Part shown: one piece after another, positions 37,897-46,101 of the stretch
Layout: the number at the start of each line of letters is the position of its first letter
Numbering within the stretch: position 1 is the stretch's first letter
NCBI RefSeq assembly: GCF_014192335.1
Contig: NZ_JACHXU010000018.1
Location: 1-64,000, forward strand
Length of the DNA stretch: 64,000 nt
From: Aporhodopirellula rubra
GTDB taxonomy: Bacteria; Planctomycetota; Planctomycetia; Pirellulales; Pirellulaceae
Direction: 5' to 3'
Notes under the pieces: model-generated
What the model was told of the DNA's origin: nothing
The model's input: the letters and a program-made list of their open reading frames with translations, nothing else
Database searches by the model: none
Made by a program: the position numbers and the translations under genes

Positions 37897-38385
37897 CTAG
37901 TCCGACGAGTCCTCGTCGGAGGCGTTTTTGGACGGTGATTCACCGCCAGGTGTTTTGCTGGGGCGGCCGTCTTTATCGAGCGACTTACCCTTGGCGTGAA
38001 CTGAGATCGCCGAAATGGCCGATCGGTTGACTTTGATTCGGGTCGTGCCCGCCTCGTCGATTTTGAGAGTAACCACGTCGCTGTCCGACGGAGCCGAAAC
38101 CACGGTGCCGTGCAATCCGCCGATCGTGATCACGCGATCATTTTTCATCAACGACGACAGCAGGTTGGCCTCGTCCTGACGCTTGCGTTTTTCAGGCAAA
38201 AACCAGGTCAGATACCAAATCATCCCCAATCCGGCGATGAGCGGCAACGGACTGCTGAAAAACAACTGTAGCGGCGAGGCCGGCCCCGTCTGCCCGGTCG
38301 GATCAACCGCCTGAGAGCCCGTTTCCTGCCCGATCATCGACATCCACGAAACACCATCGACGATTTGATCAACCGTGGGCAACAT
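37897..38385 (-). CDS. yajC: Preprotein translocase subunit YajC
   Basis: YajC is a single-pass inner-membrane partner of SecDF. The transmembrane helix (SPLPLIAGLGMIWYLTWFLP) is followed by the conserved RKRQDEANLLSSLMKNDRVITIGGLHGTVV and an SH3-like C-terminal part. The tail (GKSLDKDGRPSKTPGGESPS) is long, charged and probably disordered. The frame is open to 38544; the ATG at 38383-38385 (MLPTVDQI) gives 162 residues, still longer than the usual 110, and the start remains uncertain. secDF begins 45 bp downstream, consistent with a yajC-secDF operon. Confidence 0.9.
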   Translation of the reverse strand: MLPTVDQIVDGVSWMSMIGQETGSQAVDPTGQTGPASPLQLFFSSPLPLIAGLGMIWYLTWFLPEKRKRQDEANLLSSLMKNDRVITIGGLHGTVVSAPSDSDVVTLKIDEAGTTRIKVNRSAISAISVHAKGKSLDKDGRPSKTPGGESPSKNASDEDSSD

Positions 38386-38927
38386 GGCAAAGAGATCGAG
38401 AAATGTGGGGTCCAAAGGAAGCAGCAAGGGAAGGTTTCCGGGCACCGGTGAGGTTGTAATAAAGGTGTGCGGTGGGGCATCAAACCGCAACGACAGACAA
38501 TTAGCGCAGGGCGGCATGATATGGAAGCCCAAAAAACGCCACAAGCCCAGCCCGGTGCCTGGAGAGACGAAACCCTCGAAACGGTGCCCCGCAGCCCCAC
38601 GTTAGCCGCACGTCAGTCACAGCCCGAGACGCCGCCTCGACCTGGCGTCTGTTTCCATCGCCGACGACGCGGCTCGCCCGATCCCGAACACCACATTCCC
38701 TCAAAACACTGTCAAACGGCGTCCCGTGCCGTGAAAAACAGCCTCCAACTCCATCCGTTCATACCGACGCCAGAACGTCTGCCGATTGCTCAAGGTGAAA
38801 ACGCCGATCGCGACAGTCATCGAATCAGCCCAACGGGAGAGAGGAGAACAGGCGGCTTCACTCTAGCGAGGATTTATCGCACACTATTCGCCGACTTGTT
38901 ACCTCTTTGCCTCCGAGATTTCTTTTG
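38386..38927. other. Divergent intergenic region upstream of yajC and the TIM-barrel gene
   Basis: About 540 bp between divergent genes, or less if yajC starts further upstream. No open frame here has family features, and I see no RNA gene or strong promoter match. Frames such as 38467-38928 are proline- and arginine-rich and look non-coding. Confidence 0.45.
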
Positions 38928-39935
38928 ATGAATTCTGCACCGAACGTATTGTTAAGTGGGTTTGCCGACGAGTCCGCGATGACCAAAAAAGCAAACGAAC
39001 AGTTTGCCGCTTTGGCCGCGATCGGGCTGCAGTACTATTCGATCCGCTTTGTCGATGTCGGCAACGGCATCAAAAACGTGATGGTGCTCGATGACGCCGA
39101 AATCAGTTTGCTGCAACAAATGCACGCCGATTACGGGCTCAAGGTCTCCAGCATCGGGTCGCCGATCGGAAAAGTGAAGCTGAAAGACGTCGATGACGGG
39201 ACGGCCAACAAATTCGTCCCCTTTGAAACCTATCTCCGAGAAGACGTCAAAACGGCCTGCGATCGGGCCGAAGCGTTCGGTTCCAAACTGCTCCGCGGGT
39301 TCTCGTTCTATCACCCCAAAGGCACCCAACCCGAAGATCACATCGATCAAGTCGTCGATCAACTCGGCGCGATCGCGGAAGCCTGTGACGCACGAGGGCT
39401 GACGTTCGGCCTCGAAGTGGAAGCCAATCTGGTCGGCCAAACCGGGCACTTGCTCGCCGACATCGCGGCCAAAGTGAACCACCCGGCAATGGTCACGATT
39501 TTTGACGGCGCCAACATCGTCATGCAGGGCTTCACTCCCGACCAAGTCTACGCTCAATACCAGGCAATGAAACCTTCCCTCGGTTGGTTGCACATTAAGG
39601 ACTACAGCGATCCGACGCTCGGTGGACGTGTCGATCATGTGGATGAAGAGTCCGCGAGCCATTTCGTTCCGGCCGACCGTGGCGACAGCGCCCACGAAGC
39701 GATCCTGCGAGACCTCAAGGGTTTCCTACCCACGTTGCACGAACGCATGATCGCGCGTGGCGTCGACGGAATTTTCGTCGATCTGGAGCCACATGTTCGT
39801 GGCGGAGGCCAATTCGGTGGCTTCAGCGGCCCCGACGGATTCGGCATTGCGGCCCGAGCCCTGTGCAAATTGCTCGACTACGTCGGAATCGGCTACGAAC
39901 TCCGCTCGTTCGAATCACTTCAAGCGGCGAAATAG
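38928..39935 (+). CDS. Xylose isomerase-like TIM-barrel protein (sugar phosphate isomerase/epimerase family)
   Basis: A 335-residue cytoplasmic protein of the AP-endonuclease-2/xylose-isomerase-like superfamily. Typical elements are the early strand LLSGFADESA, LGLEVEAN-type metal-binding strand (FGLEVEANLVGQ near 160), the TIFDGANIVMQG strand, GWLHIKDY near 220 (His ligand) and a final strand with IFVDLEPHV. These proteins isomerise or epimerise sugars or inositols using a divalent metal; the substrate is not determined. The ATG at 38928 (MNSAPNVL) is preferred over an in-frame upstream ATG at 38907. It is not part of an obvious operon. Confidence 0.85.
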   Translation: MNSAPNVLLSGFADESAMTKKANEQFAALAAIGLQYYSIRFVDVGNGIKNVMVLDDAEISLLQQMHADYGLKVSSIGSPIGKVKLKDVDDGTANKFVPFETYLREDVKTACDRAEAFGSKLLRGFSFYHPKGTQPEDHIDQVVDQLGAIAEACDARGLTFGLEVEANLVGQTGHLLADIAAKVNHPAMVTIFDGANIVMQGFTPDQVYAQYQAMKPSLGWLHIKDYSDPTLGGRVDHVDEESASHFVPADRGDSAHEAILRDLKGFLPTLHERMIARGVDGIFVDLEPHVRGGGQFGGFSGPDGFGIAARALCKLLDYVGIGYELRSFESLQAAK

Positions 39936-40335
39936 TTCAGCGTCCACCGAACATAGCGCAGTTCGGCTGAGCGTCGCTCCCTTTAAGATGGACCTTTTGC
40001 GACGGGAAACCGGTCGAGCAGTGGATTCGGCCGGTCAGGGAACTCGCCGGTCGGGAACTCGCCCTGAGACCGAATCGACGGTAACCAAGTCGGCTAAGAA
40101 CGACTCTGTACCGATTGGCACATTCCTACCGATTGGCCGATTTTCACCGACTGGCAGGGCATCGGTATGCCAGCGCACCAATCTGCCAGGGGACCGAATT
40201 GTTCGGCCTCCGTGTCCGGTTGAGCCGCGGTTGACGTACCAATTCCGCGACTCAGGTGTCTTGGACGGTGCGACGTCGCCAGTTGAAACGACGCCGGACC
40301 GCGCGTGAGAATCGTCCTCAGACGATTCTCGAGAA
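39936..40335. other. Intergenic region with short direct repeats
   Basis: About 400 bp between two convergent genes, without a credible gene. It contains two adjacent copies of ccggtc(a)gggaactcg (40031-40046 and 40047-40061), three copies of accgattggc-type decamers at 40110, 40128 and 40147 (18-19 bp apart; the third is accgactggc), and the hairpin at 40307-40330 listed separately. No origin or function is evident. Confidence 0.55.
40307..40330 (-). terminator. Strong hairpin just after the FlgM-like gene
   Basis: GAGAATCGTC (40307-40316) and GACGATTCTC (40321-40330) form a perfect 10-bp stem with a CTCA loop, starting 5 bp beyond the FlgM-like stop codon on the minus strand. No T-run follows, so it may be a Rho-independent-like terminator that works without a U tract, an RNA-stabilising 3' structure, or a bidirectional element for the convergent genes. 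Confidence 0.55.
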
Positions 40336-40671
40336 TTATGCGAGGCCGTCGAGGAAACGATCGAGGGCCATGTCCATCTTCTCAGGCGTGTCGTAGTTGC
40401 CCTGAGCGATTTGGCGACGGAGGTCGGCGACGCGATCGACGCGGATTTCGCCACCACCGGCGACTGCCGAACTGTCTTGCAAACGGTTGGCTGCGGAAGC
40501 CGAGGACGTTTTCGCTGCAGACGATAGATCCAATTGATCCACGGGAGCGGCGGATGGCTTTCCTGCTGCAGGCGTGGCGAGTCGATTGGCACCGCGACCG
40601 GCAGCCGATGTGCTGCTAGTTGGCGAGGCGGCTTGCGTGGTCGATAGACGAAATGGTCCGTAAATTTGCAT
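40336..40671 (-). CDS. FlgM-like anti-sigma-28 factor family protein
   Basis: A 111-residue protein that starts MQIYGPFRLSTTQAA and has a Ser/Ala-rich, disordered N-terminal half, then LDLSSAAKTSSA and a helical C-terminus VADLRRQIAQGNYDTPEKMDMALDRFL. The (I/V)xxLRxxIxxGxYxxxxxxxA pattern is that of FlgM, which binds the flagellar sigma factor FliA, and of planctomycete relatives. The frame is open to 40881, but the ATG at 40669-40671 fits the family. No flagellar genes are nearby, so the partner is unproven. A palindrome (40704-40721) lies immediately upstream. Confidence 0.75.
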   Translation of the reverse strand: MQIYGPFRLSTTQAASPTSSTSAAGRGANRLATPAAGKPSAAPVDQLDLSSAAKTSSASAANRLQDSSAVAGGGEIRVDRVADLRRQIAQGNYDTPEKMDMALDRFLDGLA

Positions 40672-41263
40672 CTTCACTGGCTCCCTGGGAGGAAGGCGGA
40701 ACCTGACAATCCCGATTGTCACCCTTCGTGGGTACCGAACCGCAAGAGCGGCGCCGGAAATGACAATTAAATCGAGACGATCAGAAACGGTCTTAGAATT
40801 GGGCTGAGCGGCAACCGAGTCGGCACACCCCCTCGCTCCACACGGATTTCCCGTGCGGATTTCAGGTCGTGAAGACGACAACTCTCAATTCGGTTACCAG
40901 CGCCGCAATCCTTGTCCCAGGATGCATTCCGTCAGAATCAGTGGAGACTTCGCAAGCGCAGATTATTGAGAACACCCTCTGTATCGGCGTGTCCGCTGCG
41001 TTTTCTGAAGTGGGATTTGAGTCTTTCGGACAGAAACAATCCTGGAACGTCGGTCGAGAGCCAGACTAGCAATCGTGTGAAACCGGCGGCAAGAGCAAGC
41101 CGGAGGGAAACTTGAGCGAATTCTTAGAATCCGCGTGAAAAATTCTCAGCTCAATTTCCGGACGTCACACCGCCTTGTCCGAATCCGCTCCACAGAGGAC
41201 GATTGGGCGGCACCGGACGCCACCGACACATCCTTACACTACTGGAATTCCCAACAAAGTCTT
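40672..41263. other. Divergent intergenic region between FlgM-like and glmU genes
   Basis: About 590 bp without a convincing gene. It holds the palindrome at 40704-40721, a further TGACAAT half-site at 40761-40767, a small hairpin CACGG-atttc-CCGTG (40841-40855) and the direct repeat cggatttc (40843 and 40856). The 41040-41263 part in front of glmU shows no clear promoter. Short frames here have no family features. Confidence 0.5.
40704..40721. promoter_or_regulatory. 18-bp palindrome upstream of the FlgM-like gene, candidate operator
   Basis: TGACAATC-cc-GATTGTCA is a perfect 8-bp inverted repeat with a two-base centre. It lies 33-50 bp before the FlgM-like ATG, a usual place for an operator. 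A related half-site, TGACAATT, occurs at 40761-40768. Symmetry and position suggest a dimeric regulator; which one is unknown. Confidence 0.55.
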
Positions 41264-42040
41264 ATGAACTCCGGACCTAGCCCCACACATGGTACCGCGC
41301 TGGCCGTCATCCTGGCCGCTGGCAAAGGCACTCGCATGAACAGCGACCTGCCCAAAGTGCTCTGCCCCGTCGTGGATCGACCGATGATCCACTTCGTCCT
41401 CGACGCGGCCACCCGAGCCGGAATCGGCAAAAAAGTCGTCGTCATCGGCTATGAAAAACAGGCCGTCCGCGACGAACTGCAAACCCGCGGTGAGTCCGAC
41501 ATTGTTTTCGCCGAACAAAACGAACAACTCGGCACCGGACACGCCGTCCAAATGTGCCGCGAACATCTCGAGGGGCACGACGGCCTGACACTCGTCATCG
41601 CAGGTGATTCGCCCCTGGTGCAATCGGAAAGCCTGAAAACGCTGATCGAGCATTTTGAGAAAACCCGCCCCGCGCTGCTGCTAGGCACCCTCACCAAAGA
41701 CGACCCCACGGGATTGGGCCGAATCGTGCGTGACGACTCCGGGCAATTCACTGGCATCGTCGAGCACAAGGATGCTACAGAAGAACAACGTCAGATCAAG
41801 GAAGTGAACATGAGCACTTACCTGTTCTCGACTCCGGACCTGCTGTGGGCGTTGTCGAACCTCAGCAACGACAACGCACAGGGCGAATACTATCTCACCG
41901 ATTGCGCCCGGTTACTGAATGAATCGGGACGTGCCGTCGAAGCACTGCCCGTCCTGAAGGATTGCGAATCACTGTCGATCAACAATCCAGAAGAACTGAA
42001 ACTGGTCGACCAAACAATGCGAGCGATGGGATATGCGTGA
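41264..42040 (+). CDS. glmU: Stand-alone UDP-GlcNAc pyrophosphorylase (GlmU N-terminal domain)
   Basis: A 258-residue nucleotidyltransferase matching the N-terminal half of GlmU, which makes UDP-GlcNAc from GlcNAc-1-phosphate and UTP. It has LAAGKGTRMNSDLPKVL (residues about 16-32), GTGHAVQ, AGDSPL (metal-binding Asp) and the EGEYYLTD-like block QGEYYLTDCARLL. The left-handed beta-helix acetyltransferase domain of normal GlmU is absent, so GlcN-1-P acetylation must be done elsewhere or by another enzyme. The frame is open from 41135; the ATG at 41264 fits the family. The 3' end overlaps prs by 8 bp. Confidence 0.88.
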   Translation: MNSGPSPTHGTALAVILAAGKGTRMNSDLPKVLCPVVDRPMIHFVLDAATRAGIGKKVVVIGYEKQAVRDELQTRGESDIVFAEQNEQLGTGHAVQMCREHLEGHDGLTLVIAGDSPLVQSESLKTLIEHFEKTRPALLLGTLTKDDPTGLGRIVRDDSGQFTGIVEHKDATEEQRQIKEVNMSTYLFSTPDLLWALSNLSNDNAQGEYYLTDCARLLNESGRAVEALPVLKDCESLSINNPEELKLVDQTMRAMGYA

Positions 42041-42983
42041 ACTCAAAATCTTCAGCGGACGAGCCAACCGGGAACTCGCTGAGAAGCTGTGTCGACATCT
42101 CCACCTCAAGCCCGCACGGATCTCGCTGGGACAATTCCCCGACGGCGAGAATTTTTGCAAGCTCGATGAAGACGTCCGCGGCCGCGACGTTTTCTTGATG
42201 CAGCCGACATGCCCGCCGGTCAACGACAACTTGATCGAACTGTTGACGATGATCGATTGCTGCAAACGTGCCAGCGCCGAGCGAATCACTGCCGTGATCC
42301 CGTACTTCGGTTACGCACGCCAAGACCGCAAGGACGAAGGACGTGTCCCGATCACGGCGAAATTGGTTGCCAACCTGATCACCCGCGCCGGCGCTGACCG
42401 AGTCCTCACAATGGACCTGCACGCCGCGCAGATTCAGGGCTTCTTCGACGTGCCCGTCGACCACCTTTACGCCGCGCCGGTCATCAACGATCACTTCATC
42501 AGCCGTCGATTCGAGGGTGACGAAATCGTCGTCGTCAGCCCAGACGAGGGCAGCATCAAACGGGCCGTCGGCCACGGCAAACGACTCGGCGGAACGCTCG
42601 CGATCGTCGACAAACGTCGCTCCAGCGCGCTCGAAGTCCGCCAAAGCACGATCATCGGCGGCCCCGTCGAAGGACGCGTGGCACTCATGTTCGATGACAT
42701 GATCAGCACGGCCGGATCGATCTGCGGAGCCGCTCGATTGGTGCACGAAGCCGGTGCCAAAGAGATTCACATCGCGTGTACCCACGGTGTGTTCTGCGGT
42801 CCCGCCATCGAACGACTGCGTGACGCACCGATCGACTCGATCACCGTTACGGACACGATCCCCGTCGTGGGCGAAAAGATGCTTCCCAACCTGGTGCAAC
42901 TCTCGGTCGCACCACTACTCGCCGAAGCGATCAAACGTATCCACCACGACCAATCGATCAGCGAACTGTTCCGCGAACGCTAA
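42033..42983 (+). CDS. prs: Ribose-phosphate pyrophosphokinase
   Basis: Prs makes PRPP from ribose-5-phosphate and ATP for purine, pyrimidine, His, Trp and NAD synthesis. The 316-residue length is typical. The sequence has MRELKIFSGRANRELAE, the ATP-binding IPYFGYARQDRKDEGR, VLTMDLHAAQIQGFFD (the PRPP synthase signature region) and the PRPP loop MFDDMISTAGSI. The ATG lies inside the glmU 3' end (8-bp overlap), so translation is coupled. The glmU-prs pair is also common in Gram-positive bacteria. Confidence 0.96.
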   Translation: MRELKIFSGRANRELAEKLCRHLHLKPARISLGQFPDGENFCKLDEDVRGRDVFLMQPTCPPVNDNLIELLTMIDCCKRASAERITAVIPYFGYARQDRKDEGRVPITAKLVANLITRAGADRVLTMDLHAAQIQGFFDVPVDHLYAAPVINDHFISRRFEGDEIVVVSPDEGSIKRAVGHGKRLGGTLAIVDKRRSSALEVRQSTIIGGPVEGRVALMFDDMISTAGSICGAARLVHEAGAKEIHIACTHGVFCGPAIERLRDAPIDSITVTDTIPVVGEKMLPNLVQLSVAPLLAEAIKRIHHDQSISELFRER

Positions 42984-43131
42984 AGTCCCTGCAAGTCACG
43001 TGGGCACTGAAAGGTAACTGCGTTCACCCGAACGTGGTCCGCCGTCGTTGCGACAGTGGACCACGGCAGATAGCGGCACGCTCGACCGTCTCCATCGGTC
43101 CGAGCGCCGGGCGTTCGGATACTCAGCACGC

Positions 43132-44196
43132 TCAGGTTGTGGCGTAGCGACGTTGATAGAACGCTTGCAACCTACGTGTGATCGGCTGCTCAATCCGACG
43201 CGTGACGATTAGGCCGACCGAGAACGAAAACACGATCACGATCAACAAACACGCCACCGGCGAAACACCCGCCTGATCGAACGTGTTCATCAGCACGCAA
43301 CCAAGATTGTTGTGGCACAGATAGACCGCGTACGAGATCCCGCTGATGTAAACGAGCGCTCGGAATCGAAGCAGTGGCATACTCCCCCAAGCCGCCGCCG
43401 CGACCACGGCGGTGATCAACATCGTCGCTGCCGGGTTGTGCTTGCCGTGATCGATGCAGTGAAAAATAGTGGCAGCGACAACAATGCCTGCCAAATTCAA
43501 ACTCAACCGACCAGTGTTCGTCTTGATTTGGTAGAGCAAAAAACCGATCGCAAACATGGGCACAAAATCGAGAGCCAACAAGTGCCGCACTGCCGTCCCC
43601 ACCGCAAACCAAACGGTGCTGCCATAACTCGCTTGCAACATATCGAGCGTGGGGCACAGCGTTAGCGAGCCGAACAACAGCACGCCCCAACCGACAAAGT
43701 AATTCCGCAAACCACCGAACCGCATCAAGGCCACCAACAAAACGTAAAACATCATCTCGACCTGCAACGTCCACATCACCGGATCAATGCACTGATAGCC
43801 AAACACGCGAGGCATCAGCGTCAGGTTTGCGAGGAACTGTGGCGTCGAGATCGGGTCACTGTTCAAGGGCGCCGCTCGACAGATGACGAGGTTTGCGACG
43901 ATCGCGATGTAGAACAATGGCACGATCCGAATCAACCGAGCGGCCAGAAAGTCTCGAGGTTTGCCACGCCGCATCAACGACATGCTGTTGACGAAGCCGG
44001 AGAGGATAAAAAACATCATCACTCCGTAGGCGCCGAACGGCCATTGCCCGCCCAGTGGTGTCGAAAAGCCGAACTTCACCGCATAGACGTGGGTGAAATG
44101 AAAGAGCACGAGATTGATCGCCGCCAACGCACGCAGCGAGTCGAGTTCGGTAATCCGGCAATGCTGTTTCAACGGAGCGTTCGTGGGCACTGACAT
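43132..44196 (-). CDS. Acyltransferase 3 family membrane protein
   Basis: A 354-residue polytopic protein of the acyltransferase-3 (OafA/NodX-like) family, which O-acylates surface glycans. The start ITELDSLRALAAINLVLFHF carries the family's RALA and catalytic His motif, followed by about ten hydrophobic helices, including GAYGVMMFFILSGFVNSM. The frame is open to 44277; the ATG at 44194-44196 (MSVPTNAP) fits the family. It is probably transcribed alone. Its presence fits the nearby surface-glycan theme. Confidence 0.88.
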   Translation of the reverse strand: MSVPTNAPLKQHCRITELDSLRALAAINLVLFHFTHVYAVKFGFSTPLGGQWPFGAYGVMMFFILSGFVNSMSLMRRGKPRDFLAARLIRIVPLFYIAIVANLVICRAAPLNSDPISTPQFLANLTLMPRVFGYQCIDPVMWTLQVEMMFYVLLVALMRFGGLRNYFVGWGVLLFGSLTLCPTLDMLQASYGSTVWFAVGTAVRHLLALDFVPMFAIGFLLYQIKTNTGRLSLNLAGIVVAATIFHCIDHGKHNPAATMLITAVVAAAAWGSMPLLRFRALVYISGISYAVYLCHNNLGCVLMNTFDQAGVSPVACLLIVIVFSFSVGLIVTRRIEQPITRRLQAFYQRRYATT

Positions 44197-44468
44197 AAGC
44201 GACAAACTCTTCGACGAAATAAACGGGGGGGCAAGTGATTCAGTGTGTCTTGCTCTCTCGATCTCGCCATAATTCAAGGTTCGTCACTGCGGTTTTTCGC
44301 CACACCAGGATCGGATCGGGGCAACCTTGTCGATTCGGCCGATTGATCAGCCGGCGCGGGTTACCACGATCCTGTTGAAAACGCTTGTTTTGCCCGCCCT
44401 TTCACTTTTTCCTCGCTTGCACGACACTCTACGACTTGCCATTCGGACATTTTTCAGATCAAACCGGC

Positions 44469-44473
44469 GGAGG
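44469..44473 (+). promoter_or_regulatory. Strong ribosome binding site for the ApgM-type gene
   Basis: GGAGG, seven bases ahead of the ATG at 44481, is one of the few full Shine-Dalgarno matches in the window and sets the start, although the frame is open from 44385. Confidence 0.7.
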
Positions 44474-44480
44474 AATCGCC

Positions 44481-45725
44481 ATGAAATACGTAATCATCAT
44501 CCCCGACGGCTGTGCCGACGAACCGCTCGAATCGCTCGGCGGCAAAACACCGCTCCAGGCAGCGAACGTTCCGACGATGGATGCGATCGCGACGGCCGGT
44601 TGCGTTGGCGTGACGGACAACACGCCGATCGATTTCCCCGCCGGCAGCGAAGTCGCCAACATGTGCCTTCTCGGCTATGACCCGAACGAATTCTTTACGG
44701 GTCGGGCACCCATCGAGGCTGCAGCCACAGGCATCCAACTCGGTCCCCATGACTGCGCAATCCGCTGTAACCTGGTCACCGTCGAAGACCAAATCATGGT
44801 CGACTTCACCGCCAGCCACATCAGCACCGAGGACGCCACGGCGTTGCTCGAAGAACTCAACACCAAACTGCTCGGCGGAGACCATCCGGCGATCGCACCC
44901 GACCTCGCCGCCCGATTGAAATTCGTGCCGGGTGTCAGCTATCGCAACCTGCTGATCTATCGCGGCGATACGGAACACCCATCCCCCTTCACGCCTTCGA
45001 CGCGGACATCGGCACCTCATGACCTGACGGACCTGTCGGTCACCGATGACTTTCCACGAGGACCGGGCAGTGACGTGTTGGTCGCCTTGATGAACGCGTC
45101 GGCTGAAATCATGGCGAAACATCCGATCAACGCCGCCCGCAGTGCCGCGGGGAAGAAGGTGGCCACGAACGTCTGGCTCTGGGGCAGTGGCGGTGCACCA
45201 GGGCTACCAACGTTCAACGAACGTTATGGCTTACAAGGAGTCATGATCACGGCCGTTGACCTCCTGCGTGGACTCGCCGCGATCGCGGGTTGGGACCGAA
45301 TCGAAGTGGAGGGCGCCACCGGTTACCTCGACACAAACTACGCCGGCAAAGGCGCCGCCGCGGTGGAAGCTCTCGAGAAGTACGACATCGTTTGCGTTCA
45401 CATCGAAGCCCCCGATGAAGCCTCGCATGAAGGACGCGCCGACGCCAAAGTCGAAGCCCTCGGACAAATCGATGAACACATCGTCGCGCCGTTGTGGAAC
45501 GCGGTCCGGGATCGTGACGATGCCAGAATCTTGATCCTCCCCGATCACCCCACGTTCTGCCGAACCAAAAAGCACACCCACGGCCCGGTCCCTCTCGTCA
45601 TGGCAGGCCACGGTGTGAAAGCCGACGACGCGAAAGCCTACGACGAAACCACTGCGGTAGCGTCAGGCCTCACGTTCGATCCCGGCTGGACGATGATGGA
45701 CCGATTCCTGAAGGGAAATGACTGA
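44481..45725 (+). CDS. ApgM-type cofactor-independent phosphoglycerate mutase
   Basis: A 414-residue alkaline-phosphatase-superfamily enzyme of the archaeal-type iPGM group. It starts MKYVIIIPDGCADEPLESLG (metal-binding Asp), then PAGSEVANMCLLGYDP with the catalytic Ser, and has the late metal ligands in HIEAPDEASHEG, LPDHPTFCRTKKHTHGPVP. It would interconvert 3- and 2-phosphoglycerate in glycolysis. A closely related subgroup has been proposed as a homoserine kinase, and I cannot exclude that role. The start is supported by a strong ribosome binding site. Confidence 0.85.
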   Translation: MKYVIIIPDGCADEPLESLGGKTPLQAANVPTMDAIATAGCVGVTDNTPIDFPAGSEVANMCLLGYDPNEFFTGRAPIEAAATGIQLGPHDCAIRCNLVTVEDQIMVDFTASHISTEDATALLEELNTKLLGGDHPAIAPDLAARLKFVPGVSYRNLLIYRGDTEHPSPFTPSTRTSAPHDLTDLSVTDDFPRGPGSDVLVALMNASAEIMAKHPINAARSAAGKKVATNVWLWGSGGAPGLPTFNERYGLQGVMITAVDLLRGLAAIAGWDRIEVEGATGYLDTNYAGKGAAAVEALEKYDIVCVHIEAPDEASHEGRADAKVEALGQIDEHIVAPLWNAVRDRDDARILILPDHPTFCRTKKHTHGPVPLVMAGHGVKADDAKAYDETTAVASGLTFDPGWTMMDRFLKGND

Positions 45726-46101
45726 GCCGATCCGGCCCAGCTCACCAATCGCCCACGGTCGCCGTGACAATGCCTCTACGCAGTTTCCTACGCGAGGCAG
45801 TGCACGTTCACACGGTGATGCTTACCTCCGAGATAGCATTGCCTGAGGGTCACCGTGAATAAAGACCGCAGTGATTGCTGGCGTGAAAACCCGAGTTGGA
45901 ACCGCCGCGATTTACCGACGTCCATCCGAAGATGGCGTGGCACACCGCAACGCATCACGTGCACCAGCGGTAATTTGAACGCTAACGCGGACGGGGATAA
46001 AAACGGCGGTATCGAAGCATCGACGTTCATTACAATAATGTATGATTCGTTAATTCTTCCCGCCTCAACCTTGATTCCCCCCGCCTCTGGACTCGTTTAA
46101 A
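45726..46101. other. Intergenic region upstream of the thioredoxin-like lipoprotein
   Basis: About 375 bp with no credible gene. It contains two potential stem-loops: GCCTC (45773-45777) with GAGGC (45794-45798) just after the phosphoglycerate mutase gene, and the larger structure at 45811-45857. TATGAT at 46041-46046 could be a -10 for the lipoprotein gene, but no -35 is clear. The frame at 45855-46100 has no family features. Confidence 0.45.
45811..45857. other. Nested inverted repeat, possible structured leader or terminator
   Basis: CACGGTGA (45811-45818) pairs with TCACCGTG (45850-45857), and inside it ATGCT (45818-45822, sharing its first base) can pair with AGCAT (45835-45839). The element lies 86 bp after the phosphoglycerate mutase stop and about 245 bp before the thioredoxin-like gene. 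No T-run follows. It may be a terminator, a leader structure or a protein-binding dyad. Confidence 0.4.

Noticed and set aside
41979-42899. 306-codon open frame opposite prs
   Set aside because: Shadow of the prs coding strand; no domain or start signal.
45855-46100. 81-codon frame directly before the thioredoxin-like gene
   Set aside because: Starts in the stem of an inverted repeat and shows no coding features.
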